Shown here: in pieces, positions 20,053 to 28,291 of the stretch | Layout: every line of letters begins with the position of its first letter | Numbering within the stretch: the first letter of the stretch is position 1 | DNA from: Eubacteriales bacterium | GTDB taxonomy: Bacteria; Bacillota; Clostridia; Oscillospirales; CAG-382 | NCBI GenBank assembly: GCA_028702135.1 | Contig: JAQVPJ010000012.1 | Location: forward strand, 1-63,613 | DNA: 63,613 bases | Direction of reading: 5' to 3' | Made by a program: the position numbers and the translations under genes | The notes under the pieces: generated by a model | Told to the model about the DNA's origin: nothing | Database searches by the model: none | The model's input: the letters and a program-made list of their open reading frames with translations, nothing else

Positions 20053-22128
20053 TTATTTTTTAGTTTTTTTATGTAGACTGAAAGCGTTTTTAAGAGTTGT
20101 TTTTTGTATAGTCTTATCGAAAATGATAAGTAGTGTTGGTAACACACAGATCACCATTACAAAAGAGAGTAGCGTCCCTCTGCCAAGCAGAGTACCGAGC
20201 TCTGAAACGATCGGGTTACCGGATGTCACAGCAAGGGTAAATCCCCCAGCAGCAAGTATACTTGCTGATACAAGAATAGCTGAAAGATTATCTGTAAGTG
20301 TTTTATACATTGCTTCTTTTTTCGGCAAGTTTTTGCGCTCTGTTAAATAGTGATTGGTGAGTAAGATGGCATAATCCACCGTGGCACCAAGTTGTACTGT
20401 ACTGATAATGAGGTAGCCTATATAGCTCAATGTGTTATCGGTGAAATATGCAAATGAAAGGTTTATCCAAATCGCTGTTTCAATTGTAAACACAAGCAAT
20501 ACAGGAACCGTGATTGAACGAAATGTTATAAGTATTACGACAAAAATACCGATTATTGCTACTAGGTTGACAATGTTTGTGTCTATTTCAATGACATTCT
20601 TCATGTCATAAAGTGTTGCGCTCCGACCGGTTAAATAGTAAGAATCATAATGCTTCGCAGTTGAATCAAGCACCGACTTTACGGTATTAAAAGCCTGTTC
20701 CCCTTCCTCAGGCATAGATGTATACAATATAATTCGTGAGTAGTTCTCGGAGTAAAACTGGTTAACAACATTTTTTGGAACATATTGGGGTGGTATTTCA
20801 GCGCCAACAGCTGTTACATATGAAACTACATTCGTAATATTGGAAATTGAAGAAAGCTCGTCACATAGATCAGCTTCTTTCCCTGATGTTTCTTTAGGCA
20901 CCAAAAGCACCAACAGATTCTCTTTGCCGAAGGTTTCTTCAATCAATGCCGTATCTTTTTCAACACGTGAACCTTCGACCGAACCTCCTGTTCCGTATAT
21001 AAAAGAAGTTCTTGACTGTGCGATAAAGCAAGGTATTACGACAATAAGAGCTAATATAAGGAAAGGTATTCTGAGTTTTGATATTCCTTTGCTGACCTTA
21101 CTGAAACTGGGAGCAAAACTCCGATGCTTTGTTTTATCTATCAATTTATAGCTGACAAGCGTTAATGCAGGCAGGAAAACCATTACTGATAAGAAACTCA
21201 ATATAACACCTTTAGCTAAATGGAAACCCAAATCTGACCCGATGCCAAATCTCATAAAAATCAAAGCTAAAAATCCAATTATTGTCGTCGCAGCACTGGC
21301 TGCAACTGTAGGCAATGACCGTCTCATAGCAAGTTGCATGGCTTCATTCGGTTCGTGTGTTGAGCGGTACTCGTAAAAGCTATGAAGTAGGAAAATTGCA
21401 TAATCCATAGAAACAGCAAGCTGCAATATCGGAGTTACAGTTTGTGTTATATAAGATATTTCATCAGAAATAGCAGTGGTCCCGATATTTATAACCACAG
21501 CTACACCAATAGTAATTAGGAACAAAAAAGGTTCAAGCCATGATTTCGTTGAAAAGATAAGGATAATCAAAATAATCGGGATAATAAATGCCATGGCAGA
21601 AAAAACCTCGGATTCAGTCATGGATTGAAATGCCGATGAATTAGCAGCATCACCACCAACAGCACCGTTATCTCCGATTAAATCGTAGATAGCATTCACT
21701 GTATCAAGCTCTTGACCGCTTTTAATTGATATACTTAACAAAGCATTTCCGTCTTTATAATAGTTTTCGGTTATAGAATTATCTAAAAATTCAAGCGGAG
21801 TGGTAATAAGATTATCCTTACCGATAACATCGTCCAGCCAACTGACAGAGGACACACCCAGAATTGCAGAAAGCTTTACTTTATACTCAAGAGCTTGTTG
21901 TATGGTCACATTTTCAAGCATAACTCTTGCGTTAGGCGCGTCACCTACAAATTCCTCCTCTATTATAGAAATAGCCACTGTTGACTGCGCATCTTCTGGT
22001 AAATAATCTACCATATCATAGTTAACAGAAACACGAGTGGAAAGAAACGTTCCGATTGCTGCTAATATAATGAATATAATAAGCACCGATTTTTTATGTT
22101 TTATTACAAGTTGCATAAGCTTTTTCAC
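20053..22128 (-). CDS. MMPL/RND-family membrane exporter
   Basis: 691 aa. TM1 is at about residues 13-31. A first extracellular loop is followed by a block of five TMs including ISYITQTVTPILQLAVSMDYAIFLLHSFYE. A second loop and a second TM block with LSYIGYLIISTVQLGATVDYAILLTNHY complete the duplicated RND layout. Such proteins use the proton gradient to export lipids, drugs or peptides. The start is GTG at 22128 with GAGGAGG upstream. The promoter overlaps a palindrome, and a divergent TetR gene lies 215 bp away, so TetR repression is likely. Confidence 0.88.
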   Translation of the reverse strand: MKKLMQLVIKHKKSVLIIFIILAAIGTFLSTRVSVNYDMVDYLPEDAQSTVAISIIEEEFVGDAPNARVMLENVTIQQALEYKVKLSAILGVSSVSWLDDVIGKDNLITTPLEFLDNSITENYYKDGNALLSISIKSGQELDTVNAIYDLIGDNGAVGGDAANSSAFQSMTESEVFSAMAFIIPIILIILIFSTKSWLEPFLFLITIGVAVVINIGTTAISDEISYITQTVTPILQLAVSMDYAIFLLHSFYEYRSTHEPNEAMQLAMRRSLPTVAASAATTIIGFLALIFMRFGIGSDLGFHLAKGVILSFLSVMVFLPALTLVSYKLIDKTKHRSFAPSFSKVSKGISKLRIPFLILALIVVIPCFIAQSRTSFIYGTGGSVEGSRVEKDTALIEETFGKENLLVLLVPKETSGKEADLCDELSSISNITNVVSYVTAVGAEIPPQYVPKNVVNQFYSENYSRIILYTSMPEEGEQAFNTVKSVLDSTAKHYDSYYLTGRSATLYDMKNVIEIDTNIVNLVAIIGIFVVILITFRSITVPVLLVFTIETAIWINLSFAYFTDNTLSYIGYLIISTVQLGATVDYAILLTNHYLTERKNLPKKEAMYKTLTDNLSAILVSASILAAGGFTLAVTSGNPIVSELGTLLGRGTLLSFVMVICVLPTLLIIFDKTIQKTTLKNAFSLHKKTKK

Positions 22129-22210
22129 CTTTTTTCCTCCTCGAAAGTGAAATCTTTATAGATTTTAAAATATTTAATCAAACATAGTGTTGAAAATCAA
22201 TCACATATAT

Positions 22211-22238
22211 ATTATAATATAATCTGATAATAATACAA
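22211..22238 (-). promoter_or_regulatory. Promoter of MMPL operon
   Basis: Minus strand TTGTAT (22233-22238), a 16-base spacer and a perfect TATAAT (22211-22216). The spacer and -35 lie inside the palindrome at 22219-22256, so a bound repressor would block RNA polymerase. Confidence 0.6.
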
Positions 22239-22256
22239 CAATCAGATTATTATCAG
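22219..22256. promoter_or_regulatory. Nested palindromes, probable TetR operator
   Basis: Two overlapping perfect inverted repeats: ataatctgat/atcagattat (22219-22228 and 22241-22250) and ctgataataat/attattatcag (22224-22234 and 22246-22256). They cover the MMPL promoter between two divergent genes, the usual place for a TetR-family operator. Confidence 0.6.
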
Positions 22257-22288
22257 ATGATAGTTGACAAACACATGATAAAAAAATG

Positions 22289-22311
22289 TTTAGAAAATAA
22301 CATTTTCTAAA
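22289..22311. promoter_or_regulatory. Second palindrome near the TetR gene start
   Basis: Arms tttagaaaat and attttctaaa around a 3-base centre, 32 bp ahead of the regulator ATG. A TTGACA (22264-22269) lies upstream but no good -10 is seen. It may be an autoregulatory operator or an mRNA hairpin. Confidence 0.4.
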
Positions 22312-22343
22312 AAATAATTTTTCTCGGTGGAAAGGATATTAGA

Positions 22344-22934
22344 ATGATTACTAAAAAAGATGATAGAAGAGTCAAGTACACAAAGATGGTGCTCAAGGAT
22401 AGTTTTATAACACTTCTGGAAAAAAAGGATATTTCGAAAATCTCTATTACGGAAATATGTGAAAATGCAGATATCAACCGTGCAACTTTTTATGCCCATT
22501 ACAATGATCAATATGACTTTATGAATCAAATTCAAGACGAGCTGCTTGGAAATGTGGAAAATCATCTTGCTGCTTTTTCAAAAAACGACCTTCCCATTGC
22601 AATTGTTGATATGGTTGAGCAGATATTTGAATACATAAAGGAAAATGCGCGTATTTGCAAACTCCTGCTCAGCGATCGTGGAGATTTGAATTTTCAAAAA
22701 CGTGTTTTTATGCTTGTATATGAAAATATTATAAATAACATTGTTTGGAATGATTCAATTTCAAAAGAAGATGCTGAATATATACATGCTTTTACACTTA
22801 CAGGTTGTATAGGAGTTATTCAAAAATGGCTGAATGATGATATGAAAAAGTCACCGCGTTTTATGGCAGCAACTATTCTAAAACTAACTTCTGAATATCA
22901 GGATTTGTACCGTAATTCCAAGACTGATGTGTAA
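22344..22934 (+). CDS. TetR/AcrR-family transcriptional regulator
   Basis: 196 aa. The N-terminal TetR DNA-binding domain shows ISKISITEICENADINRATFYAHY, the helix-turn-helix with the family FY(A/R)HY ending. The C-terminal all-helical part (about residues 75-190) would bind a ligand. It is transcribed divergently from the MMPL/YhgE-like operon, with two palindromes in the 215-bp gap, so it is the likely local repressor. GGAAAGG precedes the ATG. Confidence 0.9.
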   Translation: MITKKDDRRVKYTKMVLKDSFITLLEKKDISKISITEICENADINRATFYAHYNDQYDFMNQIQDELLGNVENHLAAFSKNDLPIAIVDMVEQIFEYIKENARICKLLLSDRGDLNFQKRVFMLVYENIINNIVWNDSISKEDAEYIHAFTLTGCIGVIQKWLNDDMKKSPRFMAATILKLTSEYQDLYRNSKTDV

Positions 22935-23146
22935 TGCTGAACTCCGGGCATCCTGCATTCTACGATATTATGGAGAAGGCCTGTATAAACTAAATAAACC
23001 TCACCTTCATCCTGTTAAATCCTTTCTCACGATTCCACCGACAACGACTTGAGGCACCATTCGTTGTATGTAAAGATGGCTTTATTTAAAGATTATCAAT
23101 TGGTACAATCAGTTCGATAAACATAAATTTGAGAGGTGATAAAGAC
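22935..23146. other. Gap without a supported gene
   Basis: 212 bp between the TetR gene and the chimeric ORF. Only very short ORFs are present. The tail carries GAGAGGTGAT, the ribosome-binding site of the next ORF. It may be decayed sequence from mobile-element activity, but no match is recognisable by eye. Confidence 0.4.
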
Positions 23147-23593
23147 ATGAGTAAACATCCGGTAATACCGATAAATTGCTATTTTCAAGGTTGTTATAAC
23201 CCTGAATATGAAAAAGAAATAGCCAAGTGCAAAGACAAGTGTTACAAATACAATCAGCTTTCTCCAAATGACAGAACCGCACAAAAGGATATTCTAGATA
23301 GTATGATTGGTTCGATGGGTAAAGAAGTTATTATTACTCCACCATTCTGGTGCGATTATGGTTACAATATTACGCTTGGCGACTATTTCTATTCAAATCA
23401 CAATTTAATTATTACTGACGGTATATTAAATTCATTCGCTTACCCATATACAAATGGATTTACCGAAGGGTGTAACAACAAAATTAAGGTTCTTAAGCGA
23501 ACTGCTTATGGATATCGTAATTTTAAACGTTTCAAAAATCGTATTCTCCATATTTTTTCGGATAAAAACACAGAAAAATCCGAAGCAGTTTAA
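23147..23593 (+). pseudogene. Chimeric remnant: maltose-type O-acetyltransferase N-terminus fused to ISL3 transposase tail
   Basis: 148 codons from the ATG at 23147. Residues 1 to about 93 match the N-terminal Mac region and first hexapeptide turns of sugar O-acetyltransferases (PPFWCDYGYNITLGD, then ITDG). The catalytic hexapeptide part is missing. From about residue 94 the frame continues into YPYTNGFTEGCNNKIKVLK and YGYRNFKRFKNRIL, the C-terminal end of ISL3-family transposases. The join is in frame. It looks like a deletion or insertion scar; neither activity is expected to survive. Confidence 0.8.
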
Positions 23594-23609
23594 CACCACT
23601 TCGGATTTT
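23575..23609 (+). terminator. Hairpin at the end of the chimeric ORF
   Basis: Perfect arms aaaatccgaag / cttcggatttt overlap the stop codon and are followed by an A/T-rich stretch with a T6 run. Probably the original transposase terminator. Confidence 0.55.
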
Positions 23610-23655
23610 GATAAATTTTTTAGGATTTCTTTACCCCAACTATTGACATAGAGCC
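23594..23655 (+). mobile_element. Right end of a degraded ISL3-type insertion sequence
   Basis: After the transposase stop come about 60 bases ending in ttaccccaactattgacat and agagcc. In reverse this reads GGCTCTATGTCAATAGTT, which looks like an ISL3-type terminal inverted repeat. The end falls exactly at 23655, one base before the 51-bp repeat. No matching left end was found in the window, so only the 3' part of the element remains. Confidence 0.6.
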
Positions 23656-23706
23656 AAAAAGTCATGCAATGCATAGCACCGCATGACAATTGAAGCAGAT
23701 TTATTT
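23656..23706. repeat. 51-bp direct repeat, right copy, containing the native csrA terminator
   Basis: Identical to 17950-18000. On the minus strand it gives the csrA stop codon, then a hairpin (gtcatgc/gcatgac, 13-base loop) and TTTTT, a Rho-independent terminator for the flgB...csrA operon. Its right flank continues into csrA; its left flank is the IS end. Confidence 0.9.
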
Positions 23707-23934
23707 TTTGTCGAGAAGCTTTTTTTTCAATAATCCGAGATCCGGAATCCTGTCAGTTGCAACAGCCTCAATGTTACTACTAATCGTCTCAAGAACCTCG
23801 CTCCTCATAATAACAATATCCTTTGGAGCTTCTATGCCTATCTTGACTTTATCGCCGCTGATATCAAGAATATTAATCTTTACCTTATCGCCGATTGTAA
23901 AGCTCTCGGATGATTTACGTGTAATAACAAGCAT
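23701..23934 (-). CDS. csrA: CsrA, post-transcriptional regulator
   Basis: 77 aa RNA-binding protein: MLVITRKSSESFTIGDKV, then VKIGIEAPKDIVIMRSEV. CsrA blocks translation by covering GGA motifs near ribosome-binding sites; in Bacillus the target is flagellin mRNA. The start overlaps the fliW stop by one base (TAATG), so the pair is translationally coupled. The C-terminal tail (LLKKKLLDKK) is slightly longer than in enterobacterial CsrA. The stop codon falls within the duplicated 51-bp repeat. Confidence 0.97.
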   Translation of the reverse strand: MLVITRKSSESFTIGDKVKINILDISGDKVKIGIEAPKDIVIMRSEVLETISSNIEAVATDRIPDLGLLKKKLLDKK

Positions 23935-24374
23935 TATCCACCCATCCCTTCGCCGGAAAACAAGCGAGTTGTCGTAGAATAATCTCTGTTTTCTAAAATT
24001 ATCTGCGCACCTGTTTTCTTTTTAAAGTTTATAACAATCGGACTTTTCAGATTTATGGTGGCATCCTTAATGTTTTCGGGGATGACAGCTACAACGAAAA
24101 AACATATATCCTCCGTATCGGATGCTTTAAGCAGTTCGAAAGAGCCTTCCGGTAATATGGGTTTATAATCCTCCACAAAAATAAAAGGATCAAACAGAAT
24201 TAACCTCGGATCACTGTCAATGGTTGACTGCATATGCATCATCCATTGATTTTCAGGGTTTTTCAGCAGTACAAATTTATCGACTCCGTCAAATCCGTAT
24301 ATACCGTTAGGAAATGCAATTATATCGTTCTCGGAAATGTCCACATAATCGAAATCTTTTGTTTTAATAAGCAT
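23934..24374 (-). CDS. fliW: FliW, flagellin-binding antagonist of CsrA
   Basis: 146 aa from the ATG at 24374, which is supported by GGGGAG and by the FliW opening (LIKTKDFDYVDISENDIIAF, then PNGIYGFD). In Bacillus, FliW binds CsrA and is titrated by free flagellin, coupling flagellin synthesis to secretion. The gene directly precedes and overlaps csrA, and the flagellin leaders carry matching GGA hairpins, so the same homeostatic loop is expected here. Confidence 0.95.
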   Translation of the reverse strand: MLIKTKDFDYVDISENDIIAFPNGIYGFDGVDKFVLLKNPENQWMMHMQSTIDSDPRLILFDPFIFVEDYKPILPEGSFELLKASDTEDICFFVVAVIPENIKDATINLKSPIVINFKKKTGAQIILENRDYSTTTRLFSGEGMGG

Positions 24375-24402
24375 TTTTTTCTCCCCATGATGTATGAAAT
24401 TT

Positions 24403-24930
24403 CTACTCTGATTCGATTGGCAGGTCAATTTCTTCTGCTGTTCTCTCGGCATATATTTTTACTGAATAAGGAATGTATTCATATTCAATCACCGGTGGAG
24501 ACCAGGATATCTTCATTTCGTCTTTTACATAATTAATGTCAAGGTACCCACCCTCCCAGCTTATTTCAGGTTTGCTTTCCGGTATAAATTTAAGCGCACT
24601 TGCGATCGTTTGAATAGAACGCTTTGCTGCAATTTGAGCAATCGTAAGGCTGTCCGGTCCGAGCATAGCGTTTTTTTCCTCTGCGTAACGCTTCATTGAT
24701 TTGATAACAGCCTGCTTACCATACTCGGCGGCTTCCCTCAATACCTTATCCATCGATTTAATTCCGATTGACTCAAAAAACTTAGTGTTGTCGAGCTTCA
24801 TTTCTATAGGGTGGTGCTCTATCTCGTACCCGTTTTTTTCCGTTTCGATCTCAAGCTTGGAGGGAGTAGTTTTTATAAGAAGCTGCGCAACCGTAATCTC
24901 ATATCTTAGAGTAATACGGTATACTTGCAT
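24403..24930 (-). CDS. YviE-like flagellar-cluster protein (DUF6470 type)
   Basis: 175 aa from the ATG at 24930 (AAGGGGTGA upstream; a GTG at 24939 lies inside that site). It is polar, with no signal or TM. The segment LLIKTTPSKLEIETEKNGYEIEHHP and the repeated helical centre match the DUF6470/YviE proteins found between flgL and fliW in Bacillus and Clostridia; this is a family-level judgement from sequence pattern and position. Molecular role unknown. Confidence 0.75.
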   Translation of the reverse strand: MQVYRITLRYEITVAQLLIKTTPSKLEIETEKNGYEIEHHPIEMKLDNTKFFESIGIKSMDKVLREAAEYGKQAVIKSMKRYAEEKNAMLGPDSLTIAQIAAKRSIQTIASALKFIPESKPEISWEGGYLDINYVKDEMKISWSPPVIEYEYIPYSVKIYAERTAEEIDLPIESE

Positions 24931-24957
24931 AAAAATCACCCCTTTATACGTTGTCGG

Positions 24958-25926
24958 CTACCTTAAATAATCCATTAACGAGGGTTGTAACAGTTTTGAA
25001 CCCATCTGCAGGCAGGCATTATAAGCAAGTTCCTGTTCACTGAAAATGATAATTGCCTCTTCTAAATTAATACCCTCAAGCTCACTTTGCCTTTTTGCCG
25101 CGTTTGTCTTTTCCGAGTACAACCTCTCGGAAAAAAAGCTTATATAATCGGATTTTGCTCCTATACTAACATACTGTATCCTTATATCCGATGCTTTTTC
25201 ATTCAATTTGTCAGAATAAAGCTGAATATCCGAAAGGTCGTCGTTTTCGAACTTTTCGGCGATATCGCCTAAAAGGTTATGTAGGTTGTTTGTAATTCCG
25301 TTCCCGTCAACACCGGTTCCGAGAAGAACGGCACCGGAAGTGGAAACATTGAATGCCGATTTTGGAGCAACATTTCCGCTTGCGTCGACATCCAAGCCGA
25401 TCCCGACATCAATATAGCGGAATTCGTCATGAAAAGTGCCGGTTTCCACGTTCTGTCCGTTATAAAGCAGATTGCCGCTACCATCAAGCGAAAAAGGCGC
25501 TTTGCCGACCTGATCGCCGCCGAAGATATAGTCATCTCCGTATTTTGTATTCGCCGCCGCAAGGATTGTCTCCTGAAAGCCGCGAAGGGTCTTGGCAACG
25601 GTCTTTTTTACATTTATATCACTCGTTCCGGTTATACCCTGCAATACCTGAGCCAAAGCCTCTTTCGAAATAGAGTTTATACTCGAAATCGTTGATTCGT
25701 ATTGATCTATGATTCCCTGCGCGTCAGAAAGGTTATTTTCGTATATTTCGATACGGGAAAGACTCTTCCTGACCTTCATTGCTTTAAGTGCAGTGGCTGG
25801 GTCATCGGAAAGCTTCATATAGCTTCTTTCGGCAGTTATGAGATAGTTTGTCTCGTTCATCTTCTCAAGACTATTATTAAGATTTTTTAGATAAGAGTTT
25901 GACATCATCCTGTTGGTCATTCTCAT
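24958..25926 (-). CDS. flgL: FlgL, hook-filament junction protein
   Basis: 322 aa flagellin-like protein: MRMTNRMMSNSYLKNLNNSL at the N-terminus, DDPATALKAMKVRKSL in the D1 helix, and a C-terminal helix with INLEEAIIIFSEQELAYNACLQMGSKLLQPSLMDYL. It forms the second junction ring between hook and filament. It starts 19 bp after flgK. Confidence 0.95.
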   Translation of the reverse strand: MRMTNRMMSNSYLKNLNNSLEKMNETNYLITAERSYMKLSDDPATALKAMKVRKSLSRIEIYENNLSDAQGIIDQYESTISSINSISKEALAQVLQGITGTSDINVKKTVAKTLRGFQETILAAANTKYGDDYIFGGDQVGKAPFSLDGSGNLLYNGQNVETGTFHDEFRYIDVGIGLDVDASGNVAPKSAFNVSTSGAVLLGTGVDGNGITNNLHNLLGDIAEKFENDDLSDIQLYSDKLNEKASDIRIQYVSIGAKSDYISFFSERLYSEKTNAAKRQSELEGINLEEAIIIFSEQELAYNACLQMGSKLLQPSLMDYLR

Positions 25927-25945
25927 TATTAGTCACCTCCGCTGT

Positions 25946-27370
25946 TTATCTTCCGACTGTTCCCATCTTGTTTATAATAGTATCAAGCATCTCGTCAAGT
26001 GCAGTTATCACTCTTGAGGATGCTTCAAATGCTTTTTGATATTTCAACAGATTTACTGTTTCTTCATTAAGTGAAACACCCTTTATCGATTCTCTCTGGT
26101 TGTCTATTGAGGACAGCACCTTTGCCGCCGTGTACTTTACGTCGGAAACATATTTTGTGTCTATAGCAATATCGGACATCATGGATTTTACGAATTCATC
26201 GAAGGTTCCATTGAAATATGGTGTAATGCTGATATCGCTATCAAGAGTGTTTATCATTCTGAGTATGTTGTCGCATGCTCCGTCCTCGGCTGTTGTTAGT
26301 ATTGTGCAGGTAATAAAGTTGGCATCCTCAAGCCATTCCGGGGATATTGCAATGCTCTCGGCGGTGTTGCCCTCAAAAAGAGGCTTGCCCGCACCGTTTA
26401 AATCATTCATGGTATCTGCAAAGCTTGCGGCAAAATCATCCAGCATACTCTTATAATACTGTATTCCGTTGAAATTATTTTCTCCGGCGGTGGCATAAGC
26501 GCCCTTACCGTTTAGTGCGTCCAAATAACCTTTAAGCGTTCCCGAGGTTATTGAAAGCTCTGTGCCGCCGGCGTTTATTGTCATATAACCCGCAGTATTC
26601 TGCAAAGAAACCGTCTCGTAAGTGCTGTTTTGCGGATCGACTAAATATTCCCCGCCGACCATTACGCTGACGGTACCGTCCGCATTTGATATTGTGGTTA
26701 TCTCTAAATTCTCTGACAGCTTGTCAAAGTACAGGTTTCTCGTATCGAGCAGCTCATTAGTCGGGTTTCCGTTCAGTGTCTCAACCTGTATCGCCCTGTT
26801 CATCTTGTCGATGTTCTTGAGCAGAGTGTTGACATCGTCAACCGTAACAGAAAGGTCGTATTCCTCCTGCTCCTTTACGGTGTTAAGCTGCTCTATATAA
26901 TAATTAAGGGATTCAATCATTTTCTTTGCCGAGGAGCGTGTCAGTCCGGAATATTCGATATCGCCTGCGTTTGAGGCAAGTGTTTGCAGGCTCTTATAGA
27001 ATTCCTCCAAAGTCGAGCCCAAACCGTCAGTCAAAGTCTCGTCAATAATATTCTCAATGCCGGACAGGATAGAATGCAGTTTTTTAAGCTCCGAAGCTTG
27101 AGAATTAGCCGTTCTGAATCTTGAATCAAGGAATTGATCGCGGATCTGATTTATTTTATCAAGCGAAACACCCTGTCCCACAACGGTATTGTTGACAGGT
27201 GCATATTTATAACTTGAGGACTCAAAATAAACTGAAGACTGTTCTACCGTCTGGCGCGAATAGCCCTCCGTGTTCATTTTTGCTATATTCTGACCAGTAA
27301 CATCAAGTCCCGTTTCTGCTGACTGTATTCCTGTTTTGGCAATCTCAAAACCCGAAAATGTAGCTCTCAT
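25946..27370 (-). CDS. flgK: FlgK, hook-filament junction protein 1
   Basis: 474 aa. The N-terminal rod/hook signature is FEIAKTGIQSAETGLDVTGQNIAKMNTEGYSRQ (given here as FEIAKTGIQSAETGLD, then GQNIAKMNTEGYSRQ). The C-terminus has LNEETVNLLKYQKAFEASSRVITALDEMLDTIINKMG. It forms the first junction ring above the hook and is needed for filament assembly. It precedes flgL. Confidence 0.95.
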   Translation of the reverse strand: MRATFSGFEIAKTGIQSAETGLDVTGQNIAKMNTEGYSRQTVEQSSVYFESSSYKYAPVNNTVVGQGVSLDKINQIRDQFLDSRFRTANSQASELKKLHSILSGIENIIDETLTDGLGSTLEEFYKSLQTLASNAGDIEYSGLTRSSAKKMIESLNYYIEQLNTVKEQEEYDLSVTVDDVNTLLKNIDKMNRAIQVETLNGNPTNELLDTRNLYFDKLSENLEITTISNADGTVSVMVGGEYLVDPQNSTYETVSLQNTAGYMTINAGGTELSITSGTLKGYLDALNGKGAYATAGENNFNGIQYYKSMLDDFAASFADTMNDLNGAGKPLFEGNTAESIAISPEWLEDANFITCTILTTAEDGACDNILRMINTLDSDISITPYFNGTFDEFVKSMMSDIAIDTKYVSDVKYTAAKVLSSIDNQRESIKGVSLNEETVNLLKYQKAFEASSRVITALDEMLDTIINKMGTVGR

Positions 27371-27412
27371 ATAAATCTCTCCATACTCGCATTCGGCAAT
27401 CGATACCTCATT

Positions 27413-27841
27413 TTATACAATGCGAGCGTTTTTTCCGTACTTCGTATTGTCTGACATAACGCCAATCTGTGAAGTCAGAAAATTTATTATTTTCATCCTT
27501 GTTTCTATCAGCTTCATATTCAGAGTACCGACCTTTTTTATGCTGTTTACGGTATTCCCGATGCTCTCATGTAACGGACCTATGGTATTAATTGTATCGG
27601 GGTATTTTTCAATAAGCTCGGCTACTGTCTCAACATTCAATTCGTCGCAGAGTACTAATCTTCGCTTTTCCTGTGCGTTACATTCCATAATCAACGCCTG
27701 CTCAGAATTCATAAGCGCATTAAGATCGTCGACACTTCCCTTTTCAAGTATCATGGTCTTTTGATCTTCAACTTCAAGCAGCTTTTGTAGACTAACATCC
27801 ATTGCAGAGAGTAATCCTCTGAGTTGATTAATAGTATCCAT
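27413..27841 (-). CDS. flgN: FlgN-like export chaperone for FlgK/FlgL
   Basis: 142 aa, helical throughout, with the FlgN pattern LRGLLSAMDVSLQKLLEVEDQKTMILEKG and a conserved centre SIGNTVNSIKKVGTLN. Its place directly ahead of flgK and after flgM is the classic flgM-flgN-flgK order. FlgN binds the C-terminal helices of FlgK and FlgL before export. Confidence 0.85.
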   Translation of the reverse strand: MDTINQLRGLLSAMDVSLQKLLEVEDQKTMILEKGSVDDLNALMNSEQALIMECNAQEKRRLVLCDELNVETVAELIEKYPDTINTIGPLHESIGNTVNSIKKVGTLNMKLIETRMKIINFLTSQIGVMSDNTKYGKNARIV

Positions 27842-27891
27842 AATAAATCCGTTTCTCCTGTTCTGCAGGGTTATTATTCAGTCCCTGATAA

Positions 27892-28197
27892 TCAGGAATC
27901 CTTTTTTTCGCCGAGAATAGCGCCGGCGATGTCCTTGCTTGGTGTATGATATGTACCGGCAGCAATGTCTTTTTTAAGATTGTATAGCTTTTCCGGTGCG
28001 GTATTTTTAGTAACTTCCTCGACAACGGCTGCGGTCAGATTTTTTATTGCAGTATATTCACGCGCTTTGTCGGAAAGAATCACACTATCCTTTTCAACCG
28101 CGGTTTCGCCAGCGCTGCTTTTTGCCTTTTTGTCGTTATTGTTCTCTGATATTCTTGAATTATATATTCTGTCAAGTTCGCTTCTCTTTATTTTCAA
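27892..28197 (-). CDS. flgM: FlgM, anti-sigma factor of sigma-D/sigma-28
   Basis: 101 aa from the TTG at 28197, chosen because AGGAAGG lies ten bases upstream and FlgM family proteins begin near this point (KIKRSELDRIYN). An ATG at 28230 would add 11 residues. The C-terminal part (VILSDKAREYTAIKNLTAAV ... LYNLKKDIAAGTYHTPSKDIAGAIL) is the sigma-binding region. It holds FliA inactive until it is exported through the finished hook. Confidence 0.85.
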   Translation of the reverse strand: MKIKRSELDRIYNSRISENNNDKKAKSSAGETAVEKDSVILSDKAREYTAIKNLTAAVVEEVTKNTAPEKLYNLKKDIAAGTYHTPSKDIAGAILGEKKDS

Positions 28198-28291
28198 AAC
28201 AACCAGTCCTTCCTGCAAAATTGAACGCATTAATGCTTTCTCGTAGTGATATATCGGATAAGATTAATAAAAAATTAGCATTTAATTATGT

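Noticed and set aside
18001-23655. Search for an integrase, recombinase or intact transposase inside the accessory segment
   Set aside because: Only the C-terminal tail of an ISL3 transposase is present; every other gene there is exporter, partner, regulator or acetyltransferase fragment.
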